From NCBI GenBank assembly GCA_947501615.1, contig CANMWK010000002.1:372001-436000 (forward strand): a stretch of DNA of 64,000 bases, read 5' to 3'. The notes beneath the pieces were generated by a model. The model did not search any database. It saw only the letters and a program-made list of their open reading frames with translations, and was not told the DNA's origin. This document shows, in pieces, positions 56,883 to 64,000 of this stretch. Origin of the DNA: an uncultured Tenacibaculum sp. GTDB taxonomy: Bacteria; Bacteroidota; Bacteroidia; Flavobacteriales; Flavobacteriaceae. The translations under genes were made by a program, and so were the position numbers. Positions within the stretch are counted from its first letter, which is position 1. Each line of letters starts with the position of its first letter.

Positions 56883-57386
56883 ATGAGACACGGAAAAAAA
56901 GTTAACCACTTAGGTAGAAAAACTGCGCATAGAAAAGCAATGTTAGCTAATATGGCTTGTTCATTAATCGAGCATAAGCGTATTAACACTACTGAAGCAA
57001 AGGCTAAAGCATTACGTAAGTATGTAGAGCCTTTAATTACTAAAGCTAAAGCTGAGAATAACGGAACAGAAGAAAAGAATATGCACAATCGTCGTGTTGT
57101 ATTTAGTTACTTAAGAAACAAGTACGCTGTTACAGAATTATTTAAGGAAGTAGCTGTAAAAGTTGGAGACAGACCAGGTGGTTACGTAAGAATCATCAAG
57201 TTAGGAAATCGTCAAGGAGATAACGCTCCTATGGCAATGGTAGAATTAGTTGATTACAACGAGTTATACAACCCTAACGGTAAGAAAGCTAAAAAGACAA
57301 CTCGTCGTAGTCGTCGTGGTGGTGGCGCTAAAAAAGCCGATACTACACCAGTAGCTGATGTTGAATCTTCACAAGAAGAAGAATAA
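56883..57386 (+). CDS. rplQ: 50S ribosomal protein L17
   Basis: The 167-residue protein has [21 protein letters not shown] and the core [24 protein letters not shown] in pattern. It carries a C-terminal extension of about 45 residues, basic and then acidic ([20 protein letters not shown]), beyond the ~120-residue E. coli protein, as common in Bacteroidota. It is the last ribosomal gene; a terminator follows 23 bp downstream. Confidence 0.97.
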   Translation: MRHGKKVNHLGRKTAHRKAMLANMACSLIEHKRINTTEAKAKALRKYVEPLITKAKAENNGTEEKNMHNRRVVFSYLRNKYAVTELFKEVAVKVGDRPGGYVRIIKLGNRQGDNAPMAMVELVDYNELYNPNGKKAKKTTRRSRRGGGAKKADTTPVADVESSQEEE

Positions 57387-57409
57387 GATGCTTAGCATTT
57401 AATTATAAT

Positions 57410-57441
57410 AAAGGATAAACTTAATTGTTTATCCTTTTTTT
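57410..57441 (+). terminator. Terminator of the alpha operon
   Basis: AAAGGATAAAC and its complement (11 bp) with a TTAATT loop run into TTTTTTT. Confidence 0.9.
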
Positions 57442-57471
57442 TAAAACTATTTTTGACAAACTTTTTTTAAC

Positions 57472-58578
57472 ATGAAATACACAACTAGAAAGAAGGCTCT
57501 TGTTTTATTAGCAGATGGAACAATTTTTTATGGTAAATCTATCGGTATAGAAGGTACAGTTACTGGAGAAATATGTTTTAATACTGGAATGACAGGTTAT
57601 CAAGAGATTTTTACTGACCCTTCTTATTACGGTCAGTTAATGGTTGCTACAAATGCTCACATAGGTAACTATGGAGTTAATGACAAAGAAGTAGAATCTG
57701 AAGGAATCAAGATTTCTGGGTTAATTTGTAGAAACTTTAGTTTTGAACATTCTAGAGTAGATTCTGATGGTAACTTAAAAGATTGGTTTGAAAAACACAA
57801 TCTTGTTGCAATTTCAGATGTAGATACGAGAGCATTAGTATCTTATATAAGAGAAAATGGAGCAATGAATGCTATTATCTCTACTGATACAGAAAATATC
57901 GATAAACTTAAAGAGCAATTAGCTAGTGTGCCTAACATGGAAGGTTTAGAGTTGGCTTCTAAAGTATCAACTAAAGAACCATACTATGTAGGAGATGAAA
58001 ATGCATCTATTAAGATTGCAGCATTAGATATCGGTATAAAAAAGAATATATTAAGAAATTTAGCAAAGAGAGATGCTTATATTAAAGTGTTCCCTTACAA
58101 TGCTAAGTTTTCAGACTTACAAGAATGGAATCCAGATGGGTATTTTATTTCAAACGGGCCTGGAGATCCTGAACCATTAGTAGATGCTCAAAATTTAGCA
58201 AAAGAAGTTATTGAAAAGAATTTACCATTATTCGGTATATGTTTAGGACATCAAGTAATTGCTTTAGCTAATGGAATTTCTACCTATAAAATGCACAACG
58301 GGCATAGAGGTATTAATCACCCTGTAAAGAATTTACTTACAAGTAAAGGTGAAATTACTTCACAAAATCATGGATTTGCTATTAACAGAGAGGAAACTGA
58401 AGCACATGCAGATGTAGAAATTACTCACATACATTTAAATGATAATACAGTAGCTGGTATTAAAATGAAGAGTAAAAATGTATTTTCTGTTCAATATCAC
58501 CCAGAAGCAAGTCCAGGACCACACGATTCAGAATACTTATTTGATCAATTCATAGAGAATATTAAAAAAGTTAAATAG
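57472..58578 (+). CDS. carA: Carbamoyl-phosphate synthase small subunit
   Basis: The 368-residue protein has the CarA N-terminal domain (about 1-150, CFNTGMTGYQEIFTDPSYYGQ) and a class I glutamine amidotransferase domain with the triad Cys257 (GICLGHQ), His343 and Glu345 (QYHPEASPGP). It supplies ammonia to CarB for arginine and pyrimidine synthesis. No carB gene is in the window. Its place after rplQ is common in Flavobacteriaceae. Confidence 0.97.
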   Translation: MKYTTRKKALVLLADGTIFYGKSIGIEGTVTGEICFNTGMTGYQEIFTDPSYYGQLMVATNAHIGNYGVNDKEVESEGIKISGLICRNFSFEHSRVDSDGNLKDWFEKHNLVAISDVDTRALVSYIRENGAMNAIISTDTENIDKLKEQLASVPNMEGLELASKVSTKEPYYVGDENASIKIAALDIGIKKNILRNLAKRDAYIKVFPYNAKFSDLQEWNPDGYFISNGPGDPEPLVDAQNLAKEVIEKNLPLFGICLGHQVIALANGISTYKMHNGHRGINHPVKNLLTSKGEITSQNHGFAINREETEAHADVEITHIHLNDNTVAGIKMKSKNVFSVQYHPEASPGPHDSEYLFDQFIENIKKVK

Positions 58579-58586
58579 TTGTTTCA

Positions 58587-59000
58587 ATGAAAAGGTATAT
58601 AGATGTAACTCAAGAATCAGGAAGAGAATTCTATTTAAAATATCAAGGTAAAGGAAAAATAGTAATGCTCAACTTGTTAAAGTTTAAAGAAGTTGCAGAT
58701 TATACAAGTTTAGAAACAATAAAACCTAAGCAAGAACTTTCAGGTAAAGAGGCGTATGAATTATATATGATTCATACGCTTCCTTGTATAAAAAAATACG
58801 GGAGTAAAGTTTTGTTTAAAGGGAGTAGTAAGAATTTTGTAATTGGTCCTGTGGATGAAACATGGGATTATGTATTGCTAGTTGAACACGAATCTGTAGA
58901 GAAATTTATGAGTTTTGCTCAAGATAAAACCTATTTAGCTACAGCTGGTCATAGAAAAGCAGCACTTTTAGATTCTCGATTATTACCAATATTAGAATAA
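58587..59000 (+). CDS. DUF1330-like (dimeric alpha/beta barrel) protein
   Basis: The 137-residue protein has GKIVMLNLLKFKEVADYT and SGKEAYELYMIHTLPCIKKYGSKVLFKG, followed by WDYVLLVEHESVEKFMSF, which fits the DUF1330/dabb ferredoxin-like fold. Such proteins are usually small dimers; some act in degradation pathways or as quinone-related enzymes. The function here is unknown. It starts 8 bp after carA and may be co-transcribed. Confidence 0.75.
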   Translation: MKRYIDVTQESGREFYLKYQGKGKIVMLNLLKFKEVADYTSLETIKPKQELSGKEAYELYMIHTLPCIKKYGSKVLFKGSSKNFVIGPVDETWDYVLLVEHESVEKFMSFAQDKTYLATAGHRKAALLDSRLLPILE

Positions 59001-59075
59001 AACGATTTCGTAGAAATAAAGTAAAAATCAACCTTAAATACTGTAGCATTTGTAAATTAGCTACAACCAAAATAA

Positions 59076-60377
<1,302 letters not shown>

Positions 60378-60400
60378 TATTTTTCTTTTTTAAAAATAAT

Positions 60401-60434
60401 AAAGGTCTTGGTTTCTATCAAGGCCTTTTTTGGT
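60401..60434 (+). terminator. Terminator after eno
   Basis: AAAGGTCTTG pairs with CAAGGCCTTT (one G-T pair) around an eight-base loop and is followed by a T-run. Confidence 0.85.
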
Positions 60435-60636
60435 TTTAAAAAATGGTTAACCAGTTCAACGCTTTTTAATGAGATCTAAATTTATTTTTACGATAATTTT
60501 AACGTAATGTTTTTTTAAATCATTAGACTAAAAAAACAACGAGATCCATTTTTTACTAAAAAATAAATAAAGTAAAGTTATTATTCAGATATATAAAATC
60601 TATAGTTGAAGATTTTTTAAATACTTTAAAAAATGG
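60435..60636. other. Noncoding region between eno and gltA
   Basis: The gap from 60378 to 60679 holds the eno terminator, about 200 bp of A+T-rich DNA in which I see no gene or repeat, and the gltA promoter. Confidence 0.6.
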
Positions 60637-60644
60637 TATCTTCG
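60637..60644 (+). promoter_or_regulatory. -7 box of gltA
   Basis: TATCTTCG matches TAnnTTYG and lies 35 bp upstream of the start codon. The -33 element is not clear. Confidence 0.5.
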
Positions 60645-60679
60645 TGCATCATTTCAATTATTAATAAATTAAATAGAAA

Positions 60680-61966
60680 ATGTCAGAAATAGCGAAATTA
60701 CAAATTGGCGAAAACACCTATGAATTTCCGTTAGTAAAAGGAACGGAAGATGAAGTTGCAATAGATATTAAAACATTAAGAGGAGCTACAGGAGGAGTAA
60801 TTACTATAGATCCAGGTTTTAAGAATACAGGTTCTTGTCAAAGTGCTATTACATTTTTAAATGGAGAAGAAGGAGTATTAAGATATAGAGGGTACTCAAT
60901 TGAAGAGTTGGCTGAAAAAGCTGATTTTTTAGAAGTAGCTTACTTATTAATTTTTGGAGAATTACCAACACAAGAGCAATTAGATAAATTCTATAATGAT
61001 ATTTTAGATAATGCTATTGTAGATGATGATATAAAAAAGATCATTGATGCATTTCCAAAAAATGCTCATCCAATGGGAGTGTTGTCATCATTAACATCTG
61101 CATTAACAGCATTCAACCCATCTTCTGTAAATGTTGATTCTGAAGAAGAAATGTACAATGCTATTGTAAAAATCATGGGTAAATTTCCTGTGTTAGTAGC
61201 TTGGACAATGCGTAAAATAAAAGGGTTACCATTAAATTATGGCTCTCGTAAAATTGGGTATGTTGAAAATGTTATGAAGATGATGTTTGAAAAACCTAAT
61301 GAAGATTACGAGATTAATCCTATCGTTAGAGATGCACTTGATAAATTATTAATCTTACATGCAGATCATGAACAAAATTGTTCTACTTCTACAGTTAGAG
61401 TAGTAGGTTCTTCTCATGCAGGATTATTTGCATCTATTTCTGCAGGGATTTCTGCACTTTGGGGACCATTACATGGTGGAGCTAACCAAGCAGTGTTAGA
61501 AATGCTAGAGGCTATTAAAACTGATGGTGGAGATACGAAAAAGTATATGGGTAAAGCTAAAGATAAAGAAGATCCGTTCCGTTTAATGGGATTCGGGCAT
61601 AGAGTTTATAAAAACTTTGACCCAAGAGCAAAAATCATCAAAGTGGCTGCTGATGAAGTATTAGATGATTTAGGAGTTGAAGATCCAGTATTAGATATTG
61701 CTAAAGGTTTAGAAAAAGAGGCATTAAGTGATGAGTATTTCGTGAAAAGAAAGTTATATCCTAATGTAGATTTCTATTCAGGAATTATATATAGAGCTAT
61801 GGATATTCCAGTAGAAATGTTTACAGTAATGTTTGCTTTAGGACGTTTACCTGGATGGATCGCTCAATGGAGAGAAATGCGTTTACGCAAGGAGCCAATT
61901 GGTCGTCCTCGTCAAGTTTATACAGGAGAGAATTACCGTCCTTTTGTAAAAATCAATAAAAGATAA
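60680..61966 (+). CDS. gltA: Citrate synthase
   Basis: The 428-residue protein is the hexameric bacterial type with an N-terminal beta region, LRYRGYSIEELAEKADFLEVAYLL, and the active-site segments DHEQNCSTSTVRVVGSSHAGLF, GPLHGGANQAVLEML (catalytic His) and MGFGHRVYKNFDPRA (His and Asp region). It condenses acetyl-CoA with oxaloacetate. A hairpin terminator follows 19 bp after the stop codon. Confidence 0.98.
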   Translation: MSEIAKLQIGENTYEFPLVKGTEDEVAIDIKTLRGATGGVITIDPGFKNTGSCQSAITFLNGEEGVLRYRGYSIEELAEKADFLEVAYLLIFGELPTQEQLDKFYNDILDNAIVDDDIKKIIDAFPKNAHPMGVLSSLTSALTAFNPSSVNVDSEEEMYNAIVKIMGKFPVLVAWTMRKIKGLPLNYGSRKIGYVENVMKMMFEKPNEDYEINPIVRDALDKLLILHADHEQNCSTSTVRVVGSSHAGLFASISAGISALWGPLHGGANQAVLEMLEAIKTDGGDTKKYMGKAKDKEDPFRLMGFGHRVYKNFDPRAKIIKVAADEVLDDLGVEDPVLDIAKGLEKEALSDEYFVKRKLYPNVDFYSGIIYRAMDIPVEMFTVMFALGRLPGWIAQWREMRLRKEPIGRPRQVYTGENYRPFVKINKR

Positions 61967-61985
61967 ATACAATTAAAATGATATG

Positions 61986-62025
61986 ATGTCATTCTGAAAT
62001 TTTACTCAGAATGACATTTTTTTTG
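61986..62025 (+). terminator. Terminator after gltA
   Basis: ATGTCATTCTGA and its perfect 12-bp complement, with an eight-base loop, run into eight T residues. The T-run ends 5 bp before the start codon of the next gene, so that gene is either expressed by readthrough or by a promoter overlapping this element. Confidence 0.9.
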
Positions 62026-62029
62026 CTAT

Positions 62030-62944
62030 ATGTTACAACTAAACGTAAAAAATGAAACTTCTCGATTAAGAGCAGTAGTTTTAGGAACAGCGGAAAATAA
62101 TGGACCAACGCCAAAAGCTGAAGATTGTTACGATCCTAAAAGTAAGCAGCATGTTTTAGCCGGAACTTATCCTTCTGAGGCAGATATGATTCTAGAAATG
62201 GAAGCGGTTGCTAGAGTCTTTAAAAAATACAATGTGCAAGTTTTTCGCCCTGAAATTATAGAAAATTACAATCAAATTTTTTCTAGAGATATTGCTTTTG
62301 TAATTGATGATAAATTGGTGAAAGCAAATATTTTACCAGATAGAGGTAGAGAATATGATGCAATACAACACGTAATAGCTCAGATTGATCCACAAAATGT
62401 AATCGAATTACCAGAAGAGTGTCATGTAGAAGGCGGTGATGTAATGCCTTGGAATGATTATATTTTTATTGGAACGTATTCAGGTGCAGACTATTCTGAG
62501 TATATCACAGCTAGAACAAATACAGATGCTGTAATTGCTTTACAAGAGTTATTTCCTGAGAAAATCGTAAAAGCATTTGAATTAAGAAAATCAAATACAG
62601 ATCCAAAAGAAAATGCCCTACATTTAGATTGTTGTTTTCAGCCCATAGGAAAAGATAAAGCCATTCTACATAAAAACGGATTCTTAGTAGAAAAAGAATA
62701 CGAATGGTTAATAGATTTCTTAGGGAAAGAAAATGTTTTTGAAATTACAAAAGAAGAAATGTATAATATGAATAGTAATATCTTTTCAATATCAGAAGAT
62801 GTTATTATTTCTGAAAAAAACTTTACTAGACTAAATACTTGGTTGCGAGAAAAAGGATTTACTGTAGAAGAAGTACCTTATGCTGAAATTGCTAAACAAG
62901 AAGGCTTATTGCGTTGTTCTACGCTTCCTTTAATTAGAGATTAG
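62030..62944 (+). CDS. Dimethylarginine dimethylaminohydrolase-family protein
   Basis: The 304-residue protein belongs to the amidinotransferase/arginine deiminase fold. The catalytic set is visible: EGGD at 134-137, His198 (LHLDCCF), and the nucleophile Cys296 in LRCSTLP. The family hydrolyses methylated arginines or related guanidines to citrulline and amines, but flavobacterial members have no proven substrate. The gene begins 63 bp after gltA, directly after a terminator. The region CCF at 201-202 has an adjacent cysteine pair that is not catalytic in relatives. Confidence 0.85.
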   Translation: MLQLNVKNETSRLRAVVLGTAENNGPTPKAEDCYDPKSKQHVLAGTYPSEADMILEMEAVARVFKKYNVQVFRPEIIENYNQIFSRDIAFVIDDKLVKANILPDRGREYDAIQHVIAQIDPQNVIELPEECHVEGGDVMPWNDYIFIGTYSGADYSEYITARTNTDAVIALQELFPEKIVKAFELRKSNTDPKENALHLDCCFQPIGKDKAILHKNGFLVEKEYEWLIDFLGKENVFEITKEEMYNMNSNIFSISEDVIISEKNFTRLNTWLREKGFTVEEVPYAEIAKQEGLLRCSTLPLIRD

Positions 62945-62962
62945 TTGTTTTGGTATAGTTTA

Positions 62963-63352
62963 TTATTGAATAGTGGTATTCAAATTAGGGCTAAAACTAA
63001 TTAGAAAGCCTTCAGTGTGCCATATATAGTTAGAAGTATTAGGGGTGTAATAATAAAGGTTAGCAAATACACCTAAGGTGTCTTCTGTATCAAATGAGTT
63101 GTACTCCTTTAAAGATATTTCTCCTCTAATGGAAATATTATTTTCGAAAGTGTATTCGATTAAAGACGTACTATAGATGGAGAGATTTTTAGGAATGTAA
63201 ATATCCGAAGGTAAATGTTTCCAATATATTTTAAGTGAAGTGTTGTACTCATCTGTACTAGCGGTTAAAATGGGTAATTCACATTCAATAACCAGATTGT
63301 CGTTTAAATTCGGAAAGATTATTTCTTCCCAACGCTTGATTTCAGTTTTCAT
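62963..63352 (-). CDS. Hypothetical protein
   Basis: The 129-residue acidic, Ser/Thr/Tyr-rich protein has no signal peptide and appears to be mostly beta strands (LVIECELPILTAS, ISIRGEISLKEYN, YIWHTEGFLISFS). I do not recognise a family. It converges on the DDAH-family gene with an 18-bp gap and lies after the stefin-like gene in the same direction, with a terminator between them. Confidence 0.6.
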   Translation of the reverse strand: MKTEIKRWEEIIFPNLNDNLVIECELPILTASTDEYNTSLKIYWKHLPSDIYIPKNLSIYSTSLIEYTFENNISIRGEISLKEYNSFDTEDTLGVFANLYYYTPNTSNYIWHTEGFLISFSPNLNTTIQ

Positions 63353-63376
63353 AAAATAATGAGTTTTAAAATAAAA

Positions 63377-63409
63377 ACCAGCAAGAATAATTATAGCTTT
63401 TTTGCTGGT
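63377..63409 (-). terminator. Terminator after the stefin-like gene
   Basis: ACCAGCAA pairs with TTGCTGGT (8 bp) across a 17-base loop, followed on the minus strand by TTTTT. Confidence 0.75.
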
Positions 63410-63418
63410 CTTTAAATA

Positions 63419-63712
63419 TTATATTCTAGTGATAGAAACAATATGTGGTTTACCTTGACCTGGTAAAGGTTGGAAAATTTCAACAATAGCTTCCCACTGA
63501 ATCGGTTCTGGCCCAGGTAATGTAGCTTTACATTTAAAACGATAGTTCATACCCGCTACTAATTGTGTAGATACTTCCTGAGGAGAATAATTTACTCCTA
63601 CAAATCCAGCTAGAGCTTCGTCGAATACTTTTTGATCTTCAGCAGTTACAGGTCCATAAGGAGTCCATCCTCCCACTAATGTTTTTTCGTCAGTTGCAGT
63701 TTGATTTGACAT
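63419..63712 (-). CDS. Stefin-like (type 1 cystatin) cysteine protease inhibitor
   Basis: The 97-residue protein has no signal peptide and matches the stefin layout: an N-terminal Gly pair (VGGW, 13-16) that would be the trunk, a helix (DQKVFDEALAGF), the first hairpin QLVAG at 50-54 followed by MNYRFKC, and the second hairpin LPGQ at 83-86 within EIFQPLPGQGKPHIVSI. Human stefin A has QVVAGTNYYIKV and LPGQ in the same order. It would be a cytoplasmic inhibitor of papain-like proteases. It is a single-gene unit with its own terminator. No protease partner is in the window. Confidence 0.78.
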   Translation of the reverse strand: MSNQTATDEKTLVGGWTPYGPVTAEDQKVFDEALAGFVGVNYSPQEVSTQLVAGMNYRFKCKATLPGPEPIQWEAIVEIFQPLPGQGKPHIVSITRI

Positions 63713-63857
63713 AATATTTATGATTTAAGTTGTTGTAAATTTCAGAAAAGAGTTAGATGAAAAATGTAATAATACCTTTAGAGTATAAAATCAAGACATA
63801 AGTGTATGAATAATAGGTAAGAAGTTTTTTTAATTATTAAGTTGAAGAATAAAGCCT

Positions 63858-63865
63858 TATATTTG
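63858..63865 (+). promoter_or_regulatory. -7 box ahead of the TPP riboswitch
   Basis: TATATTTG matches the consensus and ends a few bases before the riboswitch. A -33 box is not clear. Confidence 0.55.
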
Positions 63866-63869
63866 TAAC

Positions 63870-63957
63870 GTTAAAACTTTAGGAGTAGCTAGTTTGACTA
63901 GCTTGAGAAATATCCTTAGAACCTGATTTGGTTAACACCAACGGAGGGAAAAGTTGT
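63870..63957 (+). ncRNA. TPP riboswitch (THI element)
   Basis: The conserved segments are in order: GGAGTAGCT, CTTGAGAAATATCC, AGAACCTGATTTGGTTAACACCAACG in pattern (core AACCTGAT, TAACACCA) and GGAGGGAA. The closing P1 stem pairs AACTTT with AAAGTT. It senses thiamine pyrophosphate and turns off the downstream gene, which lies beyond the window; thiC or a thiamine uptake gene is likely. The DNA before it, 63713-63857, shows nothing else. Confidence 0.92.
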
Positions 63958-64000
63958 CTTACTTTACTGCATTCTTAATTAGAGTGTATAGATACTTCTA

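Overview
The window looks like chromosome of a marine-type member of the Flavobacteriaceae (Bacteroidota), possibly Tenacibaculum or a close relative; the genus is a guess. The family call rests on strong A+T richness, SusC/SusD outer-membrane pairs, promoters of the TAnnTTTG type, near absence of Shine-Dalgarno sequences, and the gene order rpsL-rpsG-fusA-rpsJ ... rplQ-carA-eno-gltA.

Bases 1-5000 hold the end of a surface-polysaccharide cluster: an acyltransferase-like protein cut by the window edge, a flippase, asparagine synthetase B and a family 4 glycosyltransferase. Bases 5000-9500 hold an outer-membrane protein, a fatty acid desaturase and two unknown exported or membrane proteins, followed by a membrane-anchored AraC-type regulator. 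The three genes next to the regulator share one operator layout: two direct half-sites 20 bp apart plus one inverted half-site at a fixed distance from the -7 box. Bases 9500-16100 are housekeeping and exported-protein genes (HAD nucleotidase, lipoprotein, DUF5723 protein, rarA, rhomboid, rlmB).

Bases 16100-32900, all on the minus strand, form an outer-membrane locus. It has a SusC/SusD pair whose SusC is frameshifted, then a lipoprotein with FG-GAP/VCBS repeats and an ASPIC/UnbV domain overlapping a vanadium-haloperoxidase-like lipoprotein, then a second SusC/SusD pair with a lipoprotein. An Omp85-type barrel gene lies upstream.

Bases 33000-57400 are the str-S10-spc-alpha ribosomal superoperon. 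It is interrupted between rpsN and rpsH by about 6.8 kb carrying two LytTR regulatory modules, an acyltransferase and a TonB-receptor-like barrel. A terminator follows rpsN and a new promoter precedes rpsH. Tandem repeats with 21-bp spacing lie upstream of both inserted effector genes. Structured leaders precede rplC, rpsH, rpsD, rpoA and rplQ.

Bases 57400-64000 hold carA, a DUF1330-like gene, eno, gltA, a DDAH-family hydrolase, an unknown gene, a stefin-like (cystatin) protease inhibitor gene, and a TPP riboswitch at the right edge whose gene lies outside. No tRNA, rRNA, CRISPR array, insertion sequence or integrase was seen.
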